A DNA stretch of 64,000 bases from an uncultured Bacteroidales bacterium (GTDB lineage: Bacteria; Bacteroidota; Bacteroidia; Bacteroidales; UBA932). The notes below the pieces were generated by a model, which saw only the letters and a program-made list of their open reading frames with translations, was not told the DNA's origin and ran no database searches. Within the stretch, counting starts at the first letter, position 1; each line of letters begins with the position of its first letter. The position numbers and the translations under genes were made by a program. Location: contig CALVDQ010000004.1 of NCBI GenBank assembly GCA_944326325.1, positions 1-64,000 on the forward strand, given 5' to 3'. Below are positions 7,943-16,029 of the stretch, one piece after another.

Positions 7943-8203
7943 ATGGCACATAAAAAAGGTGTTGGTAGTTCCAAGAACGGTCGTGAATCACACAGCAAAA
8001 GGCTGGGTCTGAAAAAGTTCGGCGACCAGGTAGTGAAAGCGGGGAATATCATTGTACGTCAGCGCGGCACCGTGCACAATCCGGGACAGAATGTCGGAAT
8101 GGGCAGGGATCACACTCTTTTCGCACTCATCGACGGAAGGGTGAAGTTCTGCAAGAAATCGGGAGCCAAGTCATACGTATCAGTAGTCCCTTTTGAGAAC
8201 TGA
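7943..8203 (+). CDS. rpmA: Large ribosomal subunit protein bL27
   Basis: An 86-aa protein starting [20 protein letters not shown], the standard bL27 N-terminus whose tail reaches the peptidyl-transferase centre. The long Firmicutes-type leader that needs cleavage is absent. An AGGAGG lies 8 bases before the ATG, a clear SD that rplU lacks, so its translation may not depend on rplU alone. Confidence 0.98.
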   Translation: MAHKKGVGSSKNGRESHSKRLGLKKFGDQVVKAGNIIVRQRGTVHNPGQNVGMGRDHTLFALIDGRVKFCKKSGAKSYVSVVPFEN

Positions 8204-8267
8204 GAAGAGGAGTACGGCAGCCGAAAGGCATACTGACGGCATGCCGCTCAAGGAGAATAATGTGAAA

Positions 8268-8306
8268 GCAAGAGGATTGTACTCCCGGGAGATACAGTCC
8301 TCTTGC
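8268..8306 (+). terminator. Strong hairpin between rpmA and serS
   Basis: Arms GCAAGAGGATTGTA (8268-8281) and TACAGTCCTCTTGC (8293-8306) pair almost fully around CTCCCGGGAG. No T-run follows (GTCATTTC), so it may be a weak or factor-assisted terminator, an mRNA-stabilising stem, or an attenuator for serS, which begins 23 bases later. Confidence 0.5.
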
Positions 8307-8329
8307 GTCATTTCAGATAAATAGATATC

Positions 8330-9598
8330 ATGTTGACATTGAAATTGCTCCGGGAGAATCCGGATTATGTTATAAAGAAACTAGCAGTAAAGAACTTCGA
8401 TGCCGGCGACATAGTCCGCAGGATCGTGGATCTTGACAAGGAACGCAGGGCGCTCCAGACCGAGCTTGACGGCTGTCTGGCTTCCCAGAAGCAGAAGGCT
8501 GCCAGAATCGGGGCATTGATGAAGGCGGGTAACAAGGAAGAGGCCGAGGCGGTCAAGGCCGAGGTCGCTGCCATGAAGGATCGTTCCAGGGATCTTGAAG
8601 CGCGTTCGGATGAGAATCACAAGGAGCTCGAGTCCCTTATGGTCCTCCTGCCGAACATCCCTTGCGATCTTGTGCCCGAAGGGAAAGGCGCCGAGGACAA
8701 TGTGGTGGTCAAGACGGGAAACGTCATTCCGGATCTCGGCCCTGACGCCCTCCCTCACTGGGAACTGGCCAGGAAGCTCGATATAATCGACTTCGACCTC
8801 GGTGTAAAGCTGACCGGAGCGGGATTTCCTGTCTACAAGGGCAAGGGTGCAAGACTGCAGCGGGCCCTGATAAATATGTTCCTCGACATCAATACCGCTG
8901 CAGGCTATCTCGAGGTAGAGCCTCCGATAATGGTGAACGAGGCTTCCGGTTTCGGTACCGGCCAGCTTCCTGACAAGGAAGGGCAGATGTACCATGCCGA
9001 CCTTGACAACTATTACCTTGTGCCGACAGCAGAGGTGCCGGTGACCAACATATACAGGGATGTCATCCTGGGGCTCAACGATTTCCCTGTCAAGATGACT
9101 GCCTATACCCCTTGCTTCAGACGGGAGGCCGGCTCCTACGGAAAGGATGTCCGCGGGCTCAACAGGCTGCATCAGTTCGACAAGGTGGAGATTGTCAGGA
9201 TAGAAAAGCCGGAAGACTCTTACGCCGCCCTCGACCAGATGCTTGAACATGTCGAAGGAATCGTCTGCAAGCTCGGGCTTCCGTACAGGATTCTCCGTCT
9301 GTGCGGCGGGGACCTCAGTTTCACTTCCGCCATCACATACGACTTCGAGGTATATTCTGCGGCACAGGGCAGATGGCTCGAGATCAGTTCGGTATCCAAT
9401 TTCGAGTCTTATCAGGCCAACAGGCTGAAGCTCAGATACAAGGATGCTGAAGGCAAGATCCAGCTGGCGCACACCCTGAACGGCAGTTCGCTTGCTCTTC
9501 CGAGGGTGGTGGCCGCCCTGCTCGAGGATAACCAGAAGGACGGACACATCATCATACCCGAGGCTCTCAGGCCTTATACGGGCTTCGATATTATATGA
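8330..9598 (+). CDS. serS: Seryl-tRNA synthetase
   Basis: A 422-aa class II synthetase that charges tRNA-Ser. The N-terminal 100 residues form the long antiparallel coiled coil that grips the tRNA-Ser variable arm. Motif 2 (FRREAGSYGKDVRGLNRLHQ) is at about 262-281 and motif 3 (LNGSSLALPRVVAALLED) near 386-403. Length is typical. The stop overlaps the start of the longest possible ruvC frame, but the likely ruvC start lies 42 bases downstream. Confidence 0.97.
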   Translation: MLTLKLLRENPDYVIKKLAVKNFDAGDIVRRIVDLDKERRALQTELDGCLASQKQKAARIGALMKAGNKEEAEAVKAEVAAMKDRSRDLEARSDENHKELESLMVLLPNIPCDLVPEGKGAEDNVVVKTGNVIPDLGPDALPHWELARKLDIIDFDLGVKLTGAGFPVYKGKGARLQRALINMFLDINTAAGYLEVEPPIMVNEASGFGTGQLPDKEGQMYHADLDNYYLVPTAEVPVTNIYRDVILGLNDFPVKMTAYTPCFRREAGSYGKDVRGLNRLHQFDKVEIVRIEKPEDSYAALDQMLEHVEGIVCKLGLPYRILRLCGGDLSFTSAITYDFEVYSAAQGRWLEISSVSNFESYQANRLKLRYKDAEGKIQLAHTLNGSSLALPRVVAALLEDNQKDGHIIIPEALRPYTGFDII

Positions 9599-9639
9599 TG
9601 CGGCACAGTCGGTCTGTGACGGCCGGCTTGTTTTGTTCC

Positions 9640-10197
9640 ATGACTATGACGGAAAAGACGATAATGGGTATAGACCCCGGAACCAATCTGCTGGGTTTCG
9701 GGGTCATCCGTGTTTCAGGGCGGAATGTCTCGTTCGTGGACATGGGAGTTCTGGACATGAGGAAGGAAAAGGACCACTTCAGCAAACTGCGGATGCTTGA
9801 CGGGAAGATGGAAGAACTCCTCGACAGGTACAGGCCGGACGAGCTTTCCGTGGAAGCCCCGTTCTATGGAAGGAACCCGCAGGTGATGCTGAAGCTCGGA
9901 AGGGCCCAGGGGGCGGCTGTGACGGCGGCACTCAGGCGGGGGATCCATGTTGAAGAATATGCTCCGAGAAAAGCCAAGATCGCCATCACTGGAGTAGGGT
10001 CGGCCTCCAAGGAGCAGGTCTGTACCATGATACAGAAGATCCTGGGAGTCCGTCTCAGGCCGGAGCACCTTGATGCCACCGATGCCCTTGCGCTTGCCCT
10101 CTGCCATTATTTCAGCATAACCAGCCCTGTCAGTGCCGTCAGATCTTCCGGTGACTGGAAACATTTTATCGAAGCCAATCCGGACCGTGTAAAATAG
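9640..10197 (+). CDS. ruvC: Holliday junction resolvase RuvC
   Basis: A 185-aa endonuclease that resolves Holliday junctions with RuvAB. MGIDPGTNLLGFGV holds the first catalytic Asp (residue 12), SVEAPFYGRNPQV the catalytic Glu, and HLDATDALALALCHY the C-terminal acidic pair. The frame is open back to 9595, but the ATG at 9640 places the first strand at the family position and avoids overlap with serS. The TonB-dependent receptor follows after a 114-base gap. Confidence 0.95.
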   Translation: MTMTEKTIMGIDPGTNLLGFGVIRVSGRNVSFVDMGVLDMRKEKDHFSKLRMLDGKMEELLDRYRPDELSVEAPFYGRNPQVMLKLGRAQGAAVTAALRRGIHVEEYAPRKAKIAITGVGSASKEQVCTMIQKILGVRLRPEHLDATDALALALCHYFSITSPVSAVRSSGDWKHFIEANPDRVK

Positions 10198-10311
10198 CTG
10201 TGTCTGCACACGGTGAAGAAGGCACAGGTTTTGCATACCACGCGACGCCTGTTATTGTTGCCGGGCCGTGTGTTGCGGTCAGGAGTTTTTTTATTGAGCC
10301 TTGAAAATTTT

Positions 10312-13290
10312 ATGACTAAAACCTCTTCCGAGCAATGGATTTTGCGCCTGCTGATAATTTTCCTGATGCTGCCGGCATCATTTTCCGTCTTCGCACAGCA
10401 GACATTCACAGTAAAGATGAAACTTGTCGACAATTCTACGGCTGAACCTGTGGGATTCGCTACCGTATCCCTTACACTTGAAGGAAAGGATACTCCGTCC
10501 AGATACGTACTCAGCACCGAAGAAGGCGTGGCCGAACTTACCAGGGTACCGAAAGGCAAATATACCCTGAAGGCCGAGCTGATGGGCTACAAGACATACG
10601 AGAAAGTGATCCAGGTCTCGGCTGCGGCTGACCTGGGAGAAATAAAGATGCTTCAGGACAACCAGGTCCTCGAAGCCGCCAGCGTGACAGCCATCGGGAA
10701 TCCTATAGTTGTTAAGAAGGACACGGTGGAGTACAGCGCATCTTCATTCAAGACTTCCGACAACGATATGCTTGAGGAACTTCTCAAGAAACTTCCGGGA
10801 GTGGAGGTCGGGTCCGACGGTTCGATTACTGCCAACGGGGAGACCATTACGAAGGTCATGATCGACGGCAAGGAATTTTTCCTTGATGACCCTCAGCTTG
10901 CCACCAAGAACATACCGGCGAAGATCATAGAGAAGGTCAGGGTCGTGGAAAAGAAATCGGAGCAGGCAGAATTTACGGGCATAGACGACGGTGACGAGGA
11001 AACGGTCATCGACCTTTCCGTAAAGCCGGGCATGATGGACGGATGGTTCGGAAATGCCATGGCCGGAGGAGGCCACGATCTTCCTGACAAGGGATACTAC
11101 ACAGACGGCCTTACCGCAGCCCATGACGGATGGAGATACCAGGCGGCTGCCATGGCGGGCCGTTTTACAAACAACAGCCAGATAAGCATAATCCTCAATG
11201 CCAACAATACCAACAACCGGGGCTTCAATGATATGGCCGGAAGCATGATGCAGACCATGAGGGGTTCCAGGGGTATGGGCCGGGGTACCGGAGGCTGGGG
11301 AAGCAACGGCATCACTACCTCCTGGATGGCCGGTGCGAACGGCGCCTTCGACCTTCTTGACGGGAACATGGAGCTGAACGGGAATTACATGTACGGAGGC
11401 TCGAGACGCTATGTCGAGGAAGAGAGCTCCCGGACGACATACATGGACGACGGCAGCCTGCTCATATATGACAATGACGGATACAACATATCCAACAGTG
11501 ACGGCCACCGTTTCGGGGTCCGTATCGACCACAAGTTCAGCGAGAACACCTCCATCCTTTTCGAGCCTCAGTTCAATTTCGGAAACGGCAGCTATACCGA
11601 ATACTCTGATTTCCTGACCCTCGGGGAGACGGATGCACTCAGGGATACCACCAACCTCGGTTTCAACGAAAACAACGGTACCAACAGGAACTGGACCGCA
11701 AGCGGATTCCTCCTTTTCCGCCAGCGCCTCGGGAAGCCTGGCAGGACCTTGTCCGTGATGTTCAACTACAATTTCAGCAACAATGATCTTTGGGGCTTCA
11801 ACCAGTCTCTGACGAGGACCTTCGAGGACGCCGCTCCAAGGGACAGTATCATAAACCAGCGCTACGACCAGAACTCCCGCAACTCTTCGCTCTCGGGAAG
11901 GGTCGTCTACACCGAGCCTCTCGGGCATGACTTCTATCTGGAGGCGAACTACTCCTACAGCTGGAACAAGAGCACTTCTGTCAAGGATACGTACAACAGC
12001 GGTGCTAACAGCCTTGATGCTGCCGAAGAACATCTGGTCTACGATCCGGCAGGTGAGACCTACGACGATACGTACTCCAACAATATCCTGAACCGGTATG
12101 TCAACCAGAGCGCCGGCCTCAACTTCATGTACCAGAAGGATAAGATCAGGGCCCAGCTGGGTGCCGCCTTCCGGCCTACCGATACCCACAACGAGACAAA
12201 CGGGGAGGACTACGACAGCCAGGTGTTCAACTGGTCGCCGCAGGCTATGCTCGGATACGATATCGATGACAACACCAACATAAGGATGTTCTATTTCGGC
12301 CGTTCTTCGCAGCCCTCCACCTCGCAGCTCATGCCTGTCCCGGACAATTCCGACCCTCTGAACGTTTCTCTCGGAAACCCGTATCTTGTACCGTATTTCA
12401 ATCACAATGTCAGGGCCATGTTCGGATACACCGACAAGGAGACCTTCCTTTCTATACACAGCCGTTTCGGCGGCAGCCTCGTACAGGACCCGATCGTCAA
12501 TGCCCAGTGGTATGACGACAACGGGGCGCAGTATTCCATTCCTGTGAACGGTCCTGTTTCCGGTTCTGTGGACGGCAGGGTCATGATAAATTCCCCGTTC
12601 GGGAAGGATTCGAAATTCTCCGTCTTTTCGATGACCTACGCGAGGTATAATGAGTCCAACTCCTACATTGGACGGACCGGAGGTTTCGATACGGGCCTGT
12701 ACTACGACAGCAGCACCGCCGAATTCGACTATGACAGTTTCTATAACGACTTCAACGCCAGAGGCGACGAGATGTTTACCGCGAACAGGACTCAGAACCT
12801 GAACTTCAGCCAGAGACTGCGCTTTACCTTCAGGAATGATGTCATCGAGGTCAATATCGGAGGCCGTACGAGAGTGTCGAAATCATGGTATACCATATCT
12901 TCATACAATCAGAGACCTACATGGAACAACCAGGTGGATGCCTCGGTCAACTGGACGATTCCCGGCGGCCTGAGCCTGATCTCCAGCTTCGATTACAACT
13001 GGTACAACGGCTATACGACTCCGCAGGAGGATGAATTCATCCTCAATGCCGAGATCAACAAGCTCCTTTTCAAGGACAAGTTCACCCTTGCTCTCAAGGC
13101 TTACGATATCTTCAACCAGTCAAAGAACCTTTCCGTGACGGACGAATCCAACTACCACCTCGAATCCAGGAACAATACCCTCGGAAGGTATATCATATTG
13201 TCCCTTACCTACCGTTTCGGGAATTTCGGAGGTCCTCAGGGAGGAGGCCGCGGCCCTCACGGTCCTATGGGTCCTCCGCCTCACCGGTAG
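10312..13290 (+). CDS. TonB-dependent receptor, outer membrane beta-barrel protein
   Basis: About 992 aa from the ATG at 10312. That start puts a clear signal peptide (ILRLLIIFLMLPASFSVFAQ) at the N-terminus, whereas the open frame back to 10213 adds an unlikely leader. After cleavage comes a carboxypeptidase-regulatory-like beta-sandwich (about 25-110), a plug domain, then a large barrel of the OMP_b-brl_3 type rich in Asn, Tyr and Asp. The C-terminus ends in a Gly/Pro/His-rich tail (GGGRGPHGPMGPPPHR) after the last barrel strand. There is no SusD partner, so this is a stand-alone receptor rather than a polysaccharide-locus pair. The substrate is unknown; the His-rich tail could favour metal binding but this is speculation. 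Confidence 0.85.
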   Translation: MTKTSSEQWILRLLIIFLMLPASFSVFAQQTFTVKMKLVDNSTAEPVGFATVSLTLEGKDTPSRYVLSTEEGVAELTRVPKGKYTLKAELMGYKTYEKVIQVSAAADLGEIKMLQDNQVLEAASVTAIGNPIVVKKDTVEYSASSFKTSDNDMLEELLKKLPGVEVGSDGSITANGETITKVMIDGKEFFLDDPQLATKNIPAKIIEKVRVVEKKSEQAEFTGIDDGDEETVIDLSVKPGMMDGWFGNAMAGGGHDLPDKGYYTDGLTAAHDGWRYQAAAMAGRFTNNSQISIILNANNTNNRGFNDMAGSMMQTMRGSRGMGRGTGGWGSNGITTSWMAGANGAFDLLDGNMELNGNYMYGGSRRYVEEESSRTTYMDDGSLLIYDNDGYNISNSDGHRFGVRIDHKFSENTSILFEPQFNFGNGSYTEYSDFLTLGETDALRDTTNLGFNENNGTNRNWTASGFLLFRQRLGKPGRTLSVMFNYNFSNNDLWGFNQSLTRTFEDAAPRDSIINQRYDQNSRNSSLSGRVVYTEPLGHDFYLEANYSYSWNKSTSVKDTYNSGANSLDAAEEHLVYDPAGETYDDTYSNNILNRYVNQSAGLNFMYQKDKIRAQLGAAFRPTDTHNETNGEDYDSQVFNWSPQAMLGYDIDDNTNIRMFYFGRSSQPSTSQLMPVPDNSDPLNVSLGNPYLVPYFNHNVRAMFGYTDKETFLSIHSRFGGSLVQDPIVNAQWYDDNGAQYSIPVNGPVSGSVDGRVMINSPFGKDSKFSVFSMTYARYNESNSYIGRTGGFDTGLYYDSSTAEFDYDSFYNDFNARGDEMFTANRTQNLNFSQRLRFTFRNDVIEVNIGGRTRVSKSWYTISSYNQRPTWNNQVDASVNWTIPGGLSLISSFDYNWYNGYTTPQEDEFILNAEINKLLFKDKFTLALKAYDIFNQSKNLSVTDESNYHLESRNNTLGRYIILSLTYRFGNFGGPQGGGRGPHGPMGPPPHR

Positions 13291-13344
13291 AAGCATTTGC
13301 CGGCCGCCTTCGTTTCCGGCCGCCGGCCGCCTGCAGTGTGGAAG

Positions 13345-14445
13345 TCAGATTTCCTGCCTGATGTTCGAGGAGTAGTTTCTCCATTTTCCGATCAGGGCTT
13401 CCATATCATCGGGAAGCGGGGAATCGAAGATGAGATGTTCCTTTGTCTTGGGATGTATGAAGCCGAGGGTCTTGGCGTGGAGCGCCTGACGGGGCATTAT
13501 CTTGAAACAGTTCTCTATGAACTGCCTGTATCTGGCATAGATGGTACCCTTGCGGATTTCAGCGCCGTCGTACCTCTCGTCATTGAACAGCGGGTGTCCG
13601 ATATAGTTGAAATGCACCCTTATCTGGTGGGTCCTTCCGGTCTCCAGCCTGCATTCCACGACTGTCACGAAACCGAATCTCTCCAGCACCTTGTAATGGG
13701 TCACGGCGTGCTTCCCGGCCTCGCCTTCGGGAAATACCTTGAACCTCATCCGGTCGTTCGGGTCCCTGCCGATGTTTCCCGTGATAGTCCCTTCGTCTTC
13801 CTTCAGGTTCCCCCATACTACAGCCACATACCTCCTGTCTATGGAGTGTACGAAGAACTGCCTGGCGAGATCCAGCTGCGCTTCGTCATTTTTCGCCACC
13901 ACAAGCAGGCCTGAAGTATCCTTGTCTATCCTGTGCACGAGGACTCCCATCCTTTCGTCTTCCGCATCCGGCCCCTGGCTTATGCCAAGGTGGTATGCAA
14001 GTGCATTGACCAGTGTCCCGGAAAAATGCCCGTGGCCTGGATGCACGACCATTCCTGCCTTCTTGTTGAGTACGAGAAGGTCGTCATCTTCGTAGATTAT
14101 GTCGAGAGGTATATTCTCCGGGAGGATTTCCAGCCCGCGCCTCTGGTAAGGCATCACGAAGGATATGACGTCCCCTGGCCTGACGATACAGTTGGCTTTG
14201 GCGGTCTTCCCGTTCACCTTCACATAATCCTGCTTTATGGCAAGCTGTATCCTGTGCCTGGAAGTGTTTTCAAGATGGGTGGCGAGGTATTTGTCCACAC
14301 GCATGGGCGTCTGTCCCTTGTCGAGTTCAAGCCTGAAATGCTCGAACATCTCCCTCTGCTCGTCGTCTATGTCGTCTTCGTAGCCGGTGTCCGGATAGCC
14401 CTCGCCGATGAATTCGTCGTCAGGGTCGAAAATTTTCTTTGTCAT
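13345..14445 (-). CDS. RluA/RluD-family pseudouridine synthase
   Basis: A 366-aa enzyme that isomerises uridines in 23S rRNA. An acidic N-terminal extension (about 1-45) precedes an S4 RNA-binding domain (about 52-115, MRVDKYLATHLENTSRHRIQ). The catalytic domain carries HRIDKDTSGLLVVAKN with the catalytic Asp. ETGRTHQIRVHF is the second conserved motif. Its start overlaps the stop of the PASTA gene by 4 bases, so the two are translationally coupled. Precise target sites (RluD-type helix 69 or other) cannot be read from sequence. Confidence 0.93.
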   Translation of the reverse strand: MTKKIFDPDDEFIGEGYPDTGYEDDIDDEQREMFEHFRLELDKGQTPMRVDKYLATHLENTSRHRIQLAIKQDYVKVNGKTAKANCIVRPGDVISFVMPYQRRGLEILPENIPLDIIYEDDDLLVLNKKAGMVVHPGHGHFSGTLVNALAYHLGISQGPDAEDERMGVLVHRIDKDTSGLLVVAKNDEAQLDLARQFFVHSIDRRYVAVVWGNLKEDEGTITGNIGRDPNDRMRFKVFPEGEAGKHAVTHYKVLERFGFVTVVECRLETGRTHQIRVHFNYIGHPLFNDERYDGAEIRKGTIYARYRQFIENCFKIMPRQALHAKTLGFIHPKTKEHLIFDSPLPDDMEALIGKWRNYSSNIRQEI

Positions 14446-15263
14446 CGGTTCTCGGCGTTTTCTTCTTCTCCGTCTTCTCCAGGTACGGGTACCTTGGATA
14501 TGTCAGTGGTAAGGTACAGTGAAAGTTCTGTTCCCATGAGCAGCGGCTCCTCCCCGTAGTCCGGGTCTGTCCTGAATACTACGGCATCCAGGGAATCAGC
14601 ATAGTCCCGGACAGTTTCGTCGAAGATTATTTCCTTTATGTTAAGTGAGTTGTCATGGATCGCCTCTACAGCATTCATGTATCTCAGACCCGTGACCGCC
14701 GGGGCGTATGTCACGCAGTCGTCATTGTTCAGCCCGAGCACGAGGTCTATCCTGGAGCCGCTCTCGATCATGGTTCCGGCAGCGATCTCGCGGCCGTCGT
14801 GGAGCTGTTGAAGCACATTGTTGGTCGCGATGTCCGTTACATATTCGAGGCGTCCGATCTGAAGCCCTTTCGACAGGATTTCTGCCTTGGCCTGCCTCAT
14901 GGAATAGCCTACCAGATTCGGCATCATCACTTTCTTGGGATTTACGGCATTTATCGTAAGCAATATCCTCCTGCCTTCCTTGACCTTACTCCCCGGGCTC
15001 GGGTTCTGCCGGTATATCAGCCCCTTTCCCATCCTCCTGACATATACTGAATCTATGACATCCAGCCTCATGTGTCCGGCCGACAATATCCTGCCGGCTT
15101 CGGCGACACTCTTGTTGGTAAGGTCCGGGACGGTAATCTCGTGATTGTGCCGGGTTATCTTGTCCAGCATTATCCTCGTGCCGAGTATAAGCGCAATGAC
15201 AAGGACGATGCCTGCCAGGACGTTGACGGTTATCCGGTTGAAGAGAAAGTTCTTTATGTTCAT
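14442..15263 (-). CDS. PASTA domain membrane protein
   Basis: A 273-aa protein with one membrane helix (about 13-31) followed by three PASTA repeats. The first begins EITVPDLTNKSVAEAGRIL, the second KKVMMPNLVGYSMRQAKAEI and the third TYAPAVTGLRYMNAVEAI. There is no kinase or transpeptidase domain. PASTA domains bind peptidoglycan fragments or act as spacers in cell-wall proteins. In Bacteroidota such stand-alone PASTA proteins are widespread with unknown role. The acidic C-terminal tail (DGEEENAENR) overlaps the following pseudouridine synthase gene by 4 bases. Confidence 0.88.
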   Translation of the reverse strand: MNIKNFLFNRITVNVLAGIVLVIALILGTRIMLDKITRHNHEITVPDLTNKSVAEAGRILSAGHMRLDVIDSVYVRRMGKGLIYRQNPSPGSKVKEGRRILLTINAVNPKKVMMPNLVGYSMRQAKAEILSKGLQIGRLEYVTDIATNNVLQQLHDGREIAAGTMIESGSRIDLVLGLNNDDCVTYAPAVTGLRYMNAVEAIHDNSLNIKEIIFDETVRDYADSLDAVVFRTDPDYGEEPLLMGTELSLYLTTDISKVPVPGEDGEEENAENR

Positions 15264-15303
15264 GTCTGTTTATGGAATTTATACGCTGATTAAGGTTCCT
15301 GTA

Positions 15304-15957
15304 CTAGAAAAGTTCCGCTCCCTGGAAGATCATGCGGAAGAGCCCTTCCCCGAGGAGTACCAGGCCGATTATTATGATTATTGCACCGGTAATGCGGTTT
15401 ATCCAGATTATGGTACGCAGCCTGAACTTTTTCCTGAAGCGGCTCAGCAGCCATGTCGTGATGAACCAGTAGAAGGTCGCTCCGAGACTGACCGCTATGA
15501 TTATCGGGGCTACCCTCCAGTCCGAACGGTCCAGCGGCCCTATCCCGAAGAAGGCGAACAGCGCGAATATCACGAATATCGCTCCCGGGTTGGACAGTCC
15601 CATGGCCACCGCCTGGAGGAAATCCTTGACCGAGACTGCCGAGGAACTGCTTTCTTTCGACTTGACTTTCCGGAAAGGGTCGGAAGTGCTCATGCTCCAT
15701 CCCAGGATGGTGATCACCAGTCCTCCTGCGAGGAGGATCAGTTCCCTGTGTTCGTCGATCAGCTTCTGGGCTGCCGCAAGTGCGAATATGGCGATTATGG
15801 AGAAAACGGTATCTACCACGCAGGCCCCCATGCCGGTGATGAAACCGGCCTTATGCCCCTTGCTGAGGGATTTCTGGATAACAAGTATGGCTATCGGCCC
15901 TATCGGGGCCGAGGCGCATATCCCTATCACGAATCCTTTGGCTATATCCAGGAGCAT
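15304..15957 (-). CDS. LysE-family exporter
   Basis: A 217-aa inner-membrane protein with about six helices. The N-terminal GICASAPIGPIAILVIQKSLSKG is the LysE/RhtB signature, and the second half contains GLSNPGAIFVIFALFAFFG, the conserved N-P motif. Family members export amino acids or related metabolites; the substrate is not predictable. The ATG at 15957 is preferred over 15981 because a TATCTTTG -7 box covers 15979-15986 on the same strand, so the upstream Met would lie before the transcription start. Confidence 0.85.
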   Translation of the reverse strand: MLLDIAKGFVIGICASAPIGPIAILVIQKSLSKGHKAGFITGMGACVVDTVFSIIAIFALAAAQKLIDEHRELILLAGGLVITILGWSMSTSDPFRKVKSKESSSSAVSVKDFLQAVAMGLSNPGAIFVIFALFAFFGIGPLDRSDWRVAPIIIAVSLGATFYWFITTWLLSRFRKKFRLRTIIWINRITGAIIIIIGLVLLGEGLFRMIFQGAELF

Positions 15958-15978
15958 GCTTTTAATTGTTAAATCTGA

Positions 15979-15986
15979 CAAAGATA
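15979..15986 (-). promoter_or_regulatory. -7 box of the LysE-family gene in a palindromic divergent region
   Basis: TATCTTTG on the minus strand. It is part of a 9-bp inverted repeat (AAAGATAAT / ATTATCTTT, 15980-16007). The plus-strand arm gives TATCTTTA (16001-16008), placed to serve lnt. The two facing transcripts would therefore share a symmetric AT-rich promoter. Confidence 0.55.
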
Positions 15987-16029
15987 ATTATAATTATGAT
16001 TATCTTTACCCCCTCATTCATTTTCCTGT

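Noticed and set aside
8204..8329. T-box or tRNA-sensing leader for serS
   Set aside because: No T-box sequence or specifier-loop arrangement; only a simple hairpin is present.
8381..9547. 388-codon open frame antisense to serS
   Set aside because: Shadow of serS; no recognisable domain.
10744..12459. 571-codon open frame antisense to the TonB-dependent receptor
   Set aside because: Shadow frame caused by codon bias of the real gene.
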